A program made the translations under genes and the position numbers. Of a DNA stretch of 34,947 nt, positions 23,512-32,181 are shown piece by piece. The notes beneath the pieces are model-generated. The model did no database searches. It was not told the DNA's origin and saw only the letters and a program-made list of their open reading frames with translations. Origin of the DNA: an uncultured Clostridia bacterium (GTDB taxonomy: Bacteria; Bacillota; Clostridia; Lachnospirales; Lachnospiraceae); the NCBI GenBank assembly GCA_946626755.1, contig CAMOUW010000008.1:1-34947 (forward strand), in the 5' to 3' direction. Positions within the stretch are counted from its first letter, which is position 1. Every line of letters begins with the position of its first letter.

Positions 23512-24201
23512 ATGGCTACAAAGGTATTGGTAGTTGATGATGAAAAGATAATTGTTAAAGGTCTGAATTTCAGCCTTTCCCAGGACGGCATGGAGGTTTC
23601 ATGTGCTTACGACGGAGAAGAGGCACTGAATATGGCTAAAGAAAATCCTTACGACATCATTCTCCTTGACCTTATGTTACCCAAGATGGACGGTCTTCAG
23701 GTATGCCAGGAGATACGACAGTTCTCTGATGTGCCTATTATTATGCTTACCGCAAAGGGTGAGGATATGGATAAGATCATGGGACTTGAATACGGTGCGG
23801 ATGATTATATTACTAAACCTTACAATATACTTGAACTTAAGGCCCGTATGAAAGCCATTCTTAGAAGAAAAACAAAAGAACCTGTCTCTTCCGTGACCGG
23901 TGGGGTTCTTGAATTTAAGGATATGAAACTTGATCCCGACAGCCGTACTCTTTTTATCAATGATACAGAGATAAATCTTACTGCCAGAGAATTCAATCTT
24001 TTAGAGTTGATGGCTAAGCATCCCGGTAAAGTGTACAGCAGGGAAGGTCTTTTAAAAGAGGCCTGGGGAAGCAAATTCCCCGGTGATGAACGTACAGTAG
24101 ATGTACACATACGAAGATTGAGAGAAAAGATCGAAGAGGATCCCGGAAACCCCAAATATGTACATACTAAATGGGGAGTAGGTTATTATTTCCATGTCTG
24201 A
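23512..24201 (+). CDS. OmpR/PhoB-type response regulator
   Basis: The receiver domain (1-120) has the acidic pair D9-D10, the phospho-acceptor D53 in LLDLMLPKMDG, T80 and K102. The C-terminal winged helix (about 130-229) shows INLTAREFNLLELMAKHPG and DVHIRRLREKIEEDP. The layout resembles regulators of the WalR/PhoP group. ATG 23512 follows GGAGG by eight bases. Its stop overlaps the kinase gene by eight bases, so the two form a cognate pair. The gap of 42 bases from comEA holds no clear promoter, which suggests that it is transcribed with comEA. Its target genes cannot be read from the sequence, though control of its own run is possible. Confidence 0.93.
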   Translation: MATKVLVVDDEKIIVKGLNFSLSQDGMEVSCAYDGEEALNMAKENPYDIILLDLMLPKMDGLQVCQEIRQFSDVPIIMLTAKGEDMDKIMGLEYGADDYITKPYNILELKARMKAILRRKTKEPVSSVTGGVLEFKDMKLDPDSRTLFINDTEINLTAREFNLLELMAKHPGKVYSREGLLKEAWGSKFPGDERTVDVHIRRLREKIEEDPGNPKYVHTKWGVGYYFHV

Positions 24202-25729
24202 TAGATTGAAAAAAAGCTCAAAGGAGACAGGCTCCGGCATAAAAAGAAAAAATATATCTTCTGCTGTGGGAAGATTTTTCCGCAGCTTTTCTTTGAGTAT
24301 TTTCATATATCTGATGGTTTTTACAATTGTTCCGGTTACGATCCTTAATATACTTGACAACTATTATTTCGGAAACATCATTTCAGAAACAGAGCTTGGT
24401 GCCATGCAGACTCAGGCCGCTGTCATTGCTGATGAAATGAAAACATATGACTCCATTGACTCTGCCAGAAGCGCCGGACAGTTCAGTAATTATTCGCAGC
24501 TCGCATCAATCAATGAAATGCGTATAAGGATTGTCGACAACAATTTCAAAATACTCCTCGACACTTACGAATTCGACAGCGGAAAGACTATTATAAACGA
24601 AAATGTAGTAAAGATCATGCAGGGACAAACACATGTCTCTGATTATGTACGTAAAAATACACTTATAGAAAGTGCTGTCCTTCTGCAAAACAACACGGGG
24701 GACAATATGGGAGTACTTCTTCTGAGCCGGAATGTTTCACGCCTGAACCGTTCCCTGCAGGACATACATAATTATTCTAATCTTATAACTGTAGCTATCG
24801 TTCTGACTATGGCTGTTTTTGCCGGTTTTCTGGCAAAGAAATTTAAAAACCGTCATAACAATATAAATACATCCATAGCGGAAATTGCCGGCGGAAAGAT
24901 CGATAAACGTCTCAGAGAAGACGGATATACCGAATACAGGGATCTGTTCTCTCATTTTAATGAAATACTTGATAACGCAAGAGAACTTGATGCCTCAAAA
25001 GAAGAGTTCGTTTCAAACGTATCACACGAACTCAAGACACCTATGACTTCTATGAAGCTGCTGGCTGATTCTCTTCTTGCCGACCCAAATACTCCGGTTG
25101 AGGTGTACAGAGAATTTATGCAGGATATCGCATCTGAGATAGACAGAGAAAACGGTATCATAGAAGACCTTTTATCCCTGGTACGTATGGATAAATCCGT
25201 TTCAAAGCTCAATATTTCTGATGTAAATATAAATGCTCTTGTGGAAAATGTATTGAAAAAACTTACTCCCATCGCAAACAGGAAAAATATAGAGCTTGTC
25301 TTTGAAAGCATTCGTCCCGTAGAAGCCCAGGTGGATGATATAAAGATTACCCAGGTTGTTACCAACCTTGTGGAAAATGCAATAAAGTACAATAAAGATG
25401 AAGGTTATGTACACGTTTCCTTAAATGCTGACTATGAGTTTTTCTATCTGCGTATAGAGGATAACGGTATAGGTATCCCGCCCGATGACCAAAAAAATGT
25501 ATTCCAAAGATTTTACAGAGTGGATAAAGCCCGTTCGAGAGAATCAGGCGGAACCGGTCTGGGACTTTCTATTGTTAAGTCTATCATCCTTATGCATAAC
25601 GGACAGATTAAGTTATACAGCGAACCTGAAAATGATAAGGGAGAGGGCGGTATGACTGTTTTCACTGTTAAAATGCCGCTAAAAAGAAGTCTGTCGTCAC
25701 AAAAAGGTATGGATCATGTCAAAAAATAA
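24194..25729 (+). CDS. Sensor histidine kinase of the cognate two-component system
   Basis: The 511-residue protein has a first membrane helix at about 32-54, an extracytoplasmic sensor region (about 55-196), a second helix at about 197-214, a HAMP linker, a dimerisation domain with H278 in NVSHELKTPMTSMKLL, and an ATPase domain with N395 (TNLVENAIKYN), DNGIGIP (423-429) and GGTGLGLSI (452-460). The sensor region is probably a Cache-like or PAS-like fold by length, but no ligand site can be identified. The start overlaps the regulator gene by eight bases, and its stop overlaps the lipoprotein gene by 14 bases. The system is embedded between comEA and comEC. Confidence 0.93.
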   Translation: MSDRLKKSSKETGSGIKRKNISSAVGRFFRSFSLSIFIYLMVFTIVPVTILNILDNYYFGNIISETELGAMQTQAAVIADEMKTYDSIDSARSAGQFSNYSQLASINEMRIRIVDNNFKILLDTYEFDSGKTIINENVVKIMQGQTHVSDYVRKNTLIESAVLLQNNTGDNMGVLLLSRNVSRLNRSLQDIHNYSNLITVAIVLTMAVFAGFLAKKFKNRHNNINTSIAEIAGGKIDKRLREDGYTEYRDLFSHFNEILDNARELDASKEEFVSNVSHELKTPMTSMKLLADSLLADPNTPVEVYREFMQDIASEIDRENGIIEDLLSLVRMDKSVSKLNISDVNINALVENVLKKLTPIANRKNIELVFESIRPVEAQVDDIKITQVVTNLVENAIKYNKDEGYVHVSLNADYEFFYLRIEDNGIGIPPDDQKNVFQRFYRVDKARSRESGGTGLGLSIVKSIILMHNGQIKLYSEPENDKGEGGMTVFTVKMPLKRSLSSQKGMDHVKK

Positions 25730-26675
25730 GAGCAGATATGCATATAATAAAATCAAAACTTTTTTATGTATTGCAGGCGTAAGTGCAGCGCTGTCTTTGA
25801 CCGGATGTCAATCTGCAGGTTCTCCGGGCAATGGGGATTACAGAGTTTATTTCACTAATAATGACGGTACACGTTTAACGTACAACATTGTACACAGCGA
25901 CTCAACCTCAAAGAAAGAGTTGCTGGGTATCCTTTTAAGATCTATGGAAGAACAACATAAATCAGACGAGTATATTGTTCTAAAGCCTTCTGATCTGCAG
26001 ATAAAAGACTACCGTATTGTTGATAAAAAAGCCATTATCAGCTTTAGTCCAGATTATCTTAACATGGACAATATTACTGAAATCTTTTATCGAACAGGTT
26101 TGATAAAAACTATAACACAGATAGAGGGTATTGAATCCGTAGATTTTTTAGTTGGTGATGTTCCGGCAGTTATATCATCCGGCGAAATTCTTTCTGACAT
26201 GAAAGAATCCGATTTTTATGATGATACTGCCAATGTACCTTCATCCACTGAATGGACAAAGGTTGATCTGTATTTTACCAATGAAGCAGGTGATAAACTG
26301 ATACGTGTAGGAACAAATGTTGCTTATAATCAGGATATTTCCCTTGAGAATATAATAGTTGCCAAGCTCATAGCCGGACCTAATGAAGCCGGTCTGTATC
26401 CCAGCATTCCGTCCAATGTCAATCTTTTGGGTGTTTCTGTGAGTAATGGTGTTTGTTATGTAAATTTTGATGATTCTTTCTTAAATAACCTGGTAAATGC
26501 ATCAGGTGAACTTCCCATATATTCAATAGTCAACTCTCTGTGCAGTCTGGATACTGTACGTGCCGTCAGGATCATGATAAACGGAAGCTCTGATACACCT
26601 TTCAGAGAAAGTATTTCTTTAGACAGAGAGTTTACTGCCGACGAATCTTATGTGGATGAAACTATTACATATTAA
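25716..26675 (+). CDS. GerMN-domain lipoprotein
   Basis: A signal peptide ends in the lipobox LTGC, with Cys31 the lipid attachment site. Two GerMN-type domains follow: about 42-150 (YRVYFTNNDGTRLTYNIV to GIESVDFLVGD) and about 185-300 (KVDLYFTNEAGDKLIRVGTN to LDTVRAVRIMINGSS). GerMN domains occur in sporulation and germination lipoproteins (GerM) and in the LpqB-type partner lipoproteins of two-component systems. Here the gene overlaps the kinase gene by 14 bases, so a role as an accessory sensor or modulator on the outer membrane face is the best reading. That is inference from context. It is anchored outside the cell. A 24-base gap leads to comEC. Confidence 0.88.
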   Translation: MSKNKSRYAYNKIKTFLCIAGVSAALSLTGCQSAGSPGNGDYRVYFTNNDGTRLTYNIVHSDSTSKKELLGILLRSMEEQHKSDEYIVLKPSDLQIKDYRIVDKKAIISFSPDYLNMDNITEIFYRTGLIKTITQIEGIESVDFLVGDVPAVISSGEILSDMKESDFYDDTANVPSSTEWTKVDLYFTNEAGDKLIRVGTNVAYNQDISLENIIVAKLIAGPNEAGLYPSIPSNVNLLGVSVSNGVCYVNFDDSFLNNLVNASGELPIYSIVNSLCSLDTVRAVRIMINGSSDTPFRESISLDREFTADESYVDETITY

Positions 26676-26699
26676 TCATTTTTTTTGGAGGTGAAGCAA

Positions 26700-29036
26700 T
26701 TGCAAATGAAGCGACCCATTGTGTGGATGGCGCTTCCCGTCGCAGTCATATCTGCCCTGGGAAGCGCCTTTCACCTTGGTTTTTTATTTATCTTTTTTAT
26801 TCTGCTGATCATTTTTATATCCCTTTTTTTTACAGGAAAAATTCAAAAAAATCATCTTTTTTTTCTCTTTATTTTTTCATTAATTTCTCTGGTTATCATT
26901 TCATTCAGCAGCAAAAAACCCGAAACAATAGAACAATTAGAGCTTTCAGAAAAGTATGAGCATGCCCGGATACAAGGCCGTGTAAAAAAGATCACCCATA
27001 CAGAAGAAGGTATGAAACTGATATTAAGTGGTTGTGTGGACATGGAAAATAATAAAATAAACGGAGTTGTTGTTTATTGTCCTGTTATTAATGAAATAGA
27101 AACAGGTGCGATCATTCTTGCGGAAGGGCAGTTACAAGCTTTAAGTTTTGCAAGAAACGAAGGCAATTTCAATGAAAGACAATATTACAGCTCATTAAAG
27201 ATTTATTCAAAAATGAAAACTGAAGGCGTAGATATAATCAGGCCACCGGACAATATTTTTTTTGTAACAGCAGGATTTATAAGTAAAAACATAAAAAAAT
27301 GCTTTAAAAACATTTCACCTGAATATGAAGGGCGTATCAGTTCTATTGTTCTGGGGGATCAGAGCAATCTTGACCCTGACGTTAAAGAACTATATAAGGA
27401 CAGTGGGATAGCGCATCTTTTGGCCATAAGCGGTCTTCATATTTCTTTTGCAGGTTCAGTCATATACAGACTTCTGAGGGGCAGAGGGGTCAGTTTCTTC
27501 TCCTCCGCACTATGTGCAGGTTTTTGCGTTATAACATATACGGTAATGACGGGATCTGCTCTTTCTGCCATAAGAGCATCGGTTATGTTTTTATTTGCTG
27601 TTACGGCAGATGTGGCGGGACGTACTTACGATGCCCCGTCAGCCCTCAGTGCACAAATGATAGCAACCCTGTTTGTTTATCCGGCTTCAATAACAAGTGC
27701 ATCTTTTCTTTTGTCATATATGTCTGTGACTTCTATAATTATTTCAGATAAATTTTTCAAAAATTCTTTTAAGTCATTTGTTTTAAAACTATTGTTATCA
27801 GATTTTAAAATATCTTTTGCTATTTTTATTGGTCTATTACCTGCAAATCTTTATTATTACTATGAAACTCCGGTGTATTCGGTCTTTTTAAATATGCTTA
27901 TTTTACCTCTTGCCGGTCTTCTTATGGGTATAAGCCTGGCTGCAGGTCTTGCAGGGATCGTGTTTCCTCCTGTGGGAGTTTTTCTGATAGGAACTGCCGA
28001 GCGTATATTTGATATATATGATTTTCTTTGTAATACCTTTTCGAAATTTCCTCATAGCAGTATTGTTACAGGACGTCCGTCACCGGAAAAAATACTGATA
28101 TATTATGCACTTGTTTTACTGTCTGTGATCATTTTTTTGCAATTAAGAAAAAAAGGTATATTTTTCAAATTTGTTATCCCTCTGTCTCTTGTTGTAACAG
28201 CATTTTTTTTGATAACAAAACAAACAAAAAATGATTTTTATTTGGCAATGATAGATGTGGGACAGGGAGATTGCATACTTGTGCATACCGAAAACGGAAA
28301 AAATATCCTGTTTGACGGCGGCAGCAGTGATATAAAAAATGCGTATAAATACAGGCTGGAGTCATTTTTAAAATACAGGGGGATCAGCAGAATAGACGCC
28401 TGTTTCATCAGTCACAGCGACGATGACCATATAAATATCATCTGTGATCTACTGGATGATAACAGCATAAAAACAGATAAATTAATATTACCGGACATAA
28501 AAAACGAGTTAAGAGATGGAGGATATCTGGCTTTAGAACAGAAAGCCGGACAAAAAAACATTCCGGTTTCTTACGCCAAAGCAGGATTTAAGACAGGAGA
28601 TGAGAGTTTTAATGTAAAATGTATCAGCCCCGATGAAAAAATGCATAGCGCATTAGGAAATGAAGATATAAATGCATATAGTGCTGTCTACTATTACACC
28701 GATGATGATATCAGCATATTATTGACAGGAGATATGACGAGTGATACTGAGAAATATCTCCTGGAAAACAAAAAAATAATAAAAACAGATATACTAAAAG
28801 TGGCACATCACGGTTCAAAAAACTCATCGACAGAAGAATTTATTAATAAAGCTGCACCAACGCTTGGTATAGTATCTTGCGGGGTGAATAACCGTTATGG
28901 TCACCCTGCAGATGAGACTCTTTTAAGATTCAAAGAAATCAAAACTCCTGTTATTGCCACAAAGGATAGAGGCGGGATAATCATTTACAAAGAAAAAGAC
29001 AAACTCAGTGTTGATTGTTTTCTGAATACAAAGTAA
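26700..29036 (+). CDS. comEC: ComEC/Rec2 DNA-translocation channel
   Basis: The protein imports single-stranded DNA across the membrane during natural transformation. An N-terminal region with two helices leads into the competence domain (about 200-480): YKDSGIAHLLAISGLHISFA and SALSAIRASVMFLFAVTA are typical. A metallo-beta-lactamase domain occupies the last 270 residues, with DVGQGDCILVHTENGKNIL, the metal site SHSDDDHI, LLTGDM and VAHHGSKNS. All histidine and aspartate ligands expected are present. TTG 26700 lies five bases after GGAGGTGA. A TTG at 26685 overlaps that site and ATG 26706 is an alternative. The 778-residue length is normal. The next gene, holA, begins ten bases after the stop, an order conserved in Bacillota. 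Confidence 0.95.
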   Translation: MQMKRPIVWMALPVAVISALGSAFHLGFLFIFFILLIIFISLFFTGKIQKNHLFFLFIFSLISLVIISFSSKKPETIEQLELSEKYEHARIQGRVKKITHTEEGMKLILSGCVDMENNKINGVVVYCPVINEIETGAIILAEGQLQALSFARNEGNFNERQYYSSLKIYSKMKTEGVDIIRPPDNIFFVTAGFISKNIKKCFKNISPEYEGRISSIVLGDQSNLDPDVKELYKDSGIAHLLAISGLHISFAGSVIYRLLRGRGVSFFSSALCAGFCVITYTVMTGSALSAIRASVMFLFAVTADVAGRTYDAPSALSAQMIATLFVYPASITSASFLLSYMSVTSIIISDKFFKNSFKSFVLKLLLSDFKISFAIFIGLLPANLYYYYETPVYSVFLNMLILPLAGLLMGISLAAGLAGIVFPPVGVFLIGTAERIFDIYDFLCNTFSKFPHSSIVTGRPSPEKILIYYALVLLSVIIFLQLRKKGIFFKFVIPLSLVVTAFFLITKQTKNDFYLAMIDVGQGDCILVHTENGKNILFDGGSSDIKNAYKYRLESFLKYRGISRIDACFISHSDDDHINIICDLLDDNSIKTDKLILPDIKNELRDGGYLALEQKAGQKNIPVSYAKAGFKTGDESFNVKCISPDEKMHSALGNEDINAYSAVYYYTDDDISILLTGDMTSDTEKYLLENKKIIKTDILKVAHHGSKNSSTEEFINKAAPTLGIVSCGVNNRYGHPADETLLRFKEIKTPVIATKDRGGIIIYKEKDKLSVDCFLNTK

Positions 29037-29045
29037 AATACCCGT

Positions 29046-30050
29046 ATGAATAATATAAATAATGATATAAAAAATAAAACATTTAAGCCTGTTTACCTGA
29101 TATGTGGCACAGAAGATTATCTGAAAAAACAGATGAAAGATAATCTTAAAAACGCATTGGCCGGTGATGATGATATTAATACTCTGGAGATGAATGAAAA
29201 AGCAGATATTAACGAACTCGTATCCTTTGGATCTACACTTCCTTTTTTTTCTCCGAACCGCCTTATTATCCTTGACAGGACAGACATTTTTAAAAAATCA
29301 TTTACATATAAAGATGAAAATGGCCGGGAAAGAAAAATTAGTGATTTTGTTGATAATATGCCGGACTATCTGCACATTATCATTGTAGACGAAGCCCCCG
29401 ATAAACGTACAAGCTTATATAAAAGTATAAATAAAAAAGGTTATATCTGTGAGATAAATAAACAGACTGTTTCCACACTTACAAAGTATATATCGGGACG
29501 CTGTAAAGAAAACGGCAAATCTATTGATGATGTTTGCATAAAGTCAATAATAGCACGTACCGACTCTGATCTGGGCATTATAAACGGTGAGCTTGAGAAG
29601 CTTTTTGCCTACACTGCCGGAAAATATTCCATAGACAGTCATGATATTGATGCAGTATGCAGTGTATGTGTCGAAAACCGGATATTTGATATGATAAAAG
29701 CCCTGGGGGTAAAAGACAAGAAAAAAGTATATGAAATGTATTTTGACCTGCTTACTTTAAAAGAACCGGCCATGAAGATACTTATTTTGATGCAAAGGGC
29801 TTTTTCAGGAATTCTACAGGCTAAAGAGGGAAAGGGGAAAATCGACAGAAAGACCCTGGCCGGAAGTATCGGCATGAAGGGTGTGGCGCCTTTTGTGGCA
29901 GCCAATTATCTTTCACAGGCAGATAATTTCACCACCGGACAACTAAAAAAGATCGTTGAGTCATTTGCCCGGACCGAGGAAGATATTAAAACCGGACGAA
30001 TAGATGAGCGTACAGGTACGGAGCTGATGATAGCCATGGCTCTGGAATAA
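29046..30050 (+). CDS. holA: DNA polymerase III delta subunit
   Basis: HolA is the clamp-loader subunit that opens the sliding clamp. The N-terminal AAA-like domain lacks a nucleotide site, as expected: KPVYLICGTEDYLKKQMKDN, then FFSPNRLIILDRTDIFKK. Middle (DLGIINGELEKLFAYT) and C-terminal (about 210-334) helical domains with VENRIFDMIKALG are typical. The length (334 residues) is normal. The start is ten bases after comEC. No strong binding site lies before it, so translation is probably coupled to comEC. It is the last gene of the run, and the terminator follows at once. The comEC-holA-rpsT order is common in Bacillota, with rpsT here on the opposite strand. Confidence 0.93.
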   Translation: MNNINNDIKNKTFKPVYLICGTEDYLKKQMKDNLKNALAGDDDINTLEMNEKADINELVSFGSTLPFFSPNRLIILDRTDIFKKSFTYKDENGRERKISDFVDNMPDYLHIIIVDEAPDKRTSLYKSINKKGYICEINKQTVSTLTKYISGRCKENGKSIDDVCIKSIIARTDSDLGIINGELEKLFAYTAGKYSIDSHDIDAVCSVCVENRIFDMIKALGVKDKKKVYEMYFDLLTLKEPAMKILILMQRAFSGILQAKEGKGKIDRKTLAGSIGMKGVAPFVAANYLSQADNFTTGQLKKIVESFARTEEDIKTGRIDERTGTELMIAMALE

Positions 30051-30053
30051 AAA

Positions 30054-30093
30054 AACCGTAAGGTTTGTTAAAAACATTCCTTACGGTTATTTT
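30054..30093. terminator. Bidirectional terminator between holA and rpsT
   Basis: AACCGTAAGG (30054-30063) pairs perfectly with CCTTACGGTT (30079-30088). T-rich bases follow on the plus strand and an A-run precedes it, so it works for the convergent rpsT too. Confidence 0.88.
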
Positions 30094-30096
30094 TAT

Positions 30097-30357
30097 TTAT
30101 AACGCATTTACAGCCTTTGTAAGTCTGGAAATCTTTCTTGCAGCCGTATTTTTATGAAAGATTCCTTTGTTGGCAGCGCGCTGAATTGAACTTTTTGCTG
30201 AAAGAAGTGCATCCTGTGCAGCTGTCTTATCATTTTCGGAAACAGCAGCAAGCACTTTCTTTATCTCAGTCTTTACACCGCTTTTAACAGCTTTATTTCT
30301 TTCTGCTCTGGCGTTGTTTGTGCGAATTCTCTTCTTAGCAGATTTAATATTTGCCAT
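30097..30357 (-). CDS. rpsT: Ribosomal protein S20
   Basis: The 86-residue protein has the basic helical build of S20, which binds the 5' domain of 16S rRNA in early assembly of the small subunit. Its N-terminus, MANIKSAKKRIRTNNARAER, and the C-terminal IHKNTAARKISRLTKAVN-type segment (here FHKNTAARKISRLTK) are conserved. GGGAGG at normal distance upstream on the minus strand supports the start. It has its own promoter (30433-30462) and shares the terminator with holA. Confidence 0.97.
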   Translation of the reverse strand: MANIKSAKKRIRTNNARAERNKAVKSGVKTEIKKVLAAVSENDKTAAQDALLSAKSSIQRAANKGIFHKNTAARKISRLTKAVNAL

Positions 30358-30432
30358 TTTAACAGATACCTCCCTTGATTATTTTTTTAATGTTTATAAC
30401 TATGAACGGGCGTTAGATAAACATACTTTGCT

Positions 30433-30462
30433 ATTCTATATGAAAAATGCCATAAATGTCAA
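30433..30462 (-). promoter_or_regulatory. Promoter of rpsT
   Basis: On the minus strand TTGACA (30462-30457), an 18-base spacer and TAGAAT (30438-30433). It leaves a leader of about 70 bases before rpsT. No S20-type leader structure was identified. Confidence 0.7.
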
Positions 30463-30531
30463 TATGAAACTTTAGAAAAAATGTTTTTTATAAATAAAAC
30501 TGAACATGAGAAAGAATAATTATAAAAAATC

Positions 30532-30560
30532 TTGACATGAAGTTGTTAATCATTTACTAT
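30532..30560 (+). promoter_or_regulatory. Promoter upstream of the DUF5688-type gene
   Basis: TTGACA (30532-30537), a 17-base spacer and TACTAT (30555-30560). The start would fall near 30566, at the base of the following hairpin. Divergent from the rpsT promoter in the 413-base gap. Confidence 0.7.
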
Positions 30561-30564
30561 AATC

Positions 30565-30594
30565 GACGGATCGTTCTGATCCGGTCATTTTTTT
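30565..30594 (+). terminator. Terminator-like hairpin immediately after the promoter
   Basis: CGGATC (30567-30572) pairs with GATCCG (30578-30583), extended by GA/TC after a bulge, and seven T follow (30588-30594). Transcripts from 30566 would meet it within about 30 bases. The rest of the leader (30595-30770) is very T-rich with no gene. Confidence 0.55.
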
Positions 30595-30770
30595 GATTTC
30601 TAAATTTTTTCCACATACTTTCTACATAATACATAAAATATCCGTGTACAGGTTTTTATTTGTATTTTTCATTTTTTATTCTATTTTCTTTTTTCTCAAA
30701 ATAATCATAACAAAATTAAAATGACTTTTTTTCTATTTATCTTTAAATTTTTTAATAAGGAGAATCTACA

Positions 30771-31718
30771 ATGAATTATTCTGATTTTATCAGCACTGTC
30801 ACAAAAAGGGCAGAAAAAACAGCCGGAAAAGAGGGGCATGTTTATGTCAATCAGATTATAAAAAACAATGATACTAAACTGGACGGCCTTGTGATCATGG
30901 AAAAAGGGCATACTATGGCACCTACAATATATCTTAATGATTATTATCCAAAATATAAGGACGGGATGAGCATTGACAACATAATGGACGAGATCTTATC
31001 AAGTTATTACATGAGTCGTGATTCATTTGAACTAAACCTCGATCACTTTAAATCTTACGATAAAATGCGACATCGGATTGTCTATAAACTTGTAAATTAT
31101 AAAAAAAACAAAGAGCTTCTAAAAACAGTTCCGCATAAAAACTATTTAGATCTTGCTGTTGTTTATTACGCAGTATTATCAGATAACGGCGGACGTATAG
31201 CCACTGCTTTAATACATGATTCCCATCTTAAAGCATGGAATATCGACTTTGATGTTCTTGATAAACAGGCGAAGTACAACACTCCAAGACTTCTGCGTGC
31301 AACAATAAAACCTATCGAAAAGGTATTGTCAGATATTGCACGTAAAAACAAAAACTGTACTTTAGCCATGGATGAATATGAGGATTGTAAAGATATTTTC
31401 CCAGATGATCTTTATGATTTTGAAAATGATATCTCTAAAAGTATGTATGTTTTAACAAATGCTTCAGGAATGAACGGAGCAGCATGTCTGCTGTATGAAA
31501 AGCCATTATCATGCTTTGGGGAACGCATACAAGGGGATTTTTTCGTTTTACCCTCATCAGTTCATGAAGTCATACTTGTTCCGAAGTATGACGGTCTGAA
31601 ACGCGAAGATTTATTAGACATGGTTGTGGAAATAAACAAAACAGGAGTGTCCTCTGATGAAGTACTGTCAGACAATGTTTATGAGTATGATTTTAAAGAC
31701 AGAGTTTTAAAAATATAA
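30771..31718 (+). CDS. DUF5688-type protein of unknown function
   Basis: The 315-residue protein resembles the DUF5688 family, which is expanded in Lachnospiraceae and has no known function. Typical features are the N-terminal YVNQIIKNNDTKLDGLVIME, the middle IVYKLVNYKKNKELLKTVPH and YLDLAVVYYAVL, and the C-terminal ASGMNGAACLLYE and VSSDEVLSDNVYEYD. The protein is soluble and looks two-domain: a mixed N-terminal half and a C-terminal part with alternating strands and helices. AAGGAG at 30758-30763 supports ATG 30771. Transcription starts about 200 bases upstream and must pass a terminator-like hairpin. The next gene has its own promoter directly after the stop. Confidence 0.8.
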   Translation: MNYSDFISTVTKRAEKTAGKEGHVYVNQIIKNNDTKLDGLVIMEKGHTMAPTIYLNDYYPKYKDGMSIDNIMDEILSSYYMSRDSFELNLDHFKSYDKMRHRIVYKLVNYKKNKELLKTVPHKNYLDLAVVYYAVLSDNGGRIATALIHDSHLKAWNIDFDVLDKQAKYNTPRLLRATIKPIEKVLSDIARKNKNCTLAMDEYEDCKDIFPDDLYDFENDISKSMYVLTNASGMNGAACLLYEKPLSCFGERIQGDFFVLPSSVHEVILVPKYDGLKREDLLDMVVEINKTGVSSDEVLSDNVYEYDFKDRVLKI

Positions 31719-31726
31719 AAAACATA

Positions 31727-31755
31727 TTGACTTTCTGTGTTTCTTGCTGTATATA
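31727..31755 (+). promoter_or_regulatory. Promoter of the HPr-like gene
   Basis: TTGACT (31727-31732), a 17-base spacer and TATATA (31750-31755), with TATACT two bases further as an alternative. It leaves a leader of about 30 bases. Confidence 0.65.
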
Positions 31756-31790
31756 CTTAAAACATAACGCCGAGGAACATGGAGGACAAA

Positions 31791-32045
31791 ATGATAAAGA
31801 CAATCGAAGTAACAGACATTGAAAGAAATTATAAGAATCCTGTGGCCGAGCTGGTAGAGAAGGCGTGTAACTACTCCAGCCATATTGCTCTTCAAAGCGA
31901 AGGCAAAAATATTAATGCCAAAAGCCTTATGGGTGTTATGGCATTCGGCCTTAAAAAGGGTATGAAGGTACTTATCTCAACGGAAGGTGACGACCACGAG
32001 ATGGCTATGGAAGGGATATCAGATTTCCTTTCCTGCAGTGCCTGA
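31791..32045 (+). CDS. HPr-like protein lacking the catalytic histidine (Crh-like)
   Basis: The 84-residue protein has the HPr fold and the regulatory-serine region INAKSLMGVMAFGL, where the serine equals Ser46 of HPr. In HPr the phosphotransfer site reads GLHARP. Here the same place reads RNYKNPVAELVEKA, so His15 aligns with Tyr and Arg17 with Asn. It therefore cannot relay phosphate to PTS EIIA enzymes through His15, but it may still be phosphorylated on serine by HPr kinase, as Bacillus Crh is. A role in carbon catabolite control is inferred. GGAGG (31781-31785) sets ATG 31791, since the ATG at 31779 overlaps that site. It has its own promoter and terminator, so it is a single-gene unit and not part of a PTS operon. 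Confidence 0.82.
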   Translation: MIKTIEVTDIERNYKNPVAELVEKACNYSSHIALQSEGKNINAKSLMGVMAFGLKKGMKVLISTEGDDHEMAMEGISDFLSCSA

Positions 32046-32065
32046 CCTTTCAGTCGGTTTTCGTA

Positions 32066-32102
32066 CGTCTTTTATCATTTAAGGATAAAAGGCGTTTTTT
32101 TT
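32066..32102 (+). terminator. Terminator after the HPr-like gene
   Basis: CGTCTTTTATC (32066-32076) pairs with GATAAAAGGCG (32084-32094) with one G-U pair, and eight T follow (32095-32102). The T-run overlaps the -35 box of the carD promoter. Confidence 0.85.
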
Positions 32103-32129
32103 GATTTTTCCTGTAAAATAGGCTATAAT
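32101..32129 (+). promoter_or_regulatory. Promoter of carD-valS
   Basis: TTGATT (32101-32106), a 17-base spacer and TATAAT (32124-32129). The transcript would start near 32136, about 46 bases before carD. Confidence 0.75.
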
Positions 32130-32181
32130 GAACAATAATATGCTCATATCAGACCTAATTTAAAAGAAAGGAGATCAGGAA

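Noticed and set aside
30358..30770. Small RNA gene in the 413-base gap before the DUF5688-type gene
   Set aside because: The promoter-hairpin unit would make only about 30 bases of RNA, which is too short for a typical regulatory RNA; attenuation is a simpler reading.
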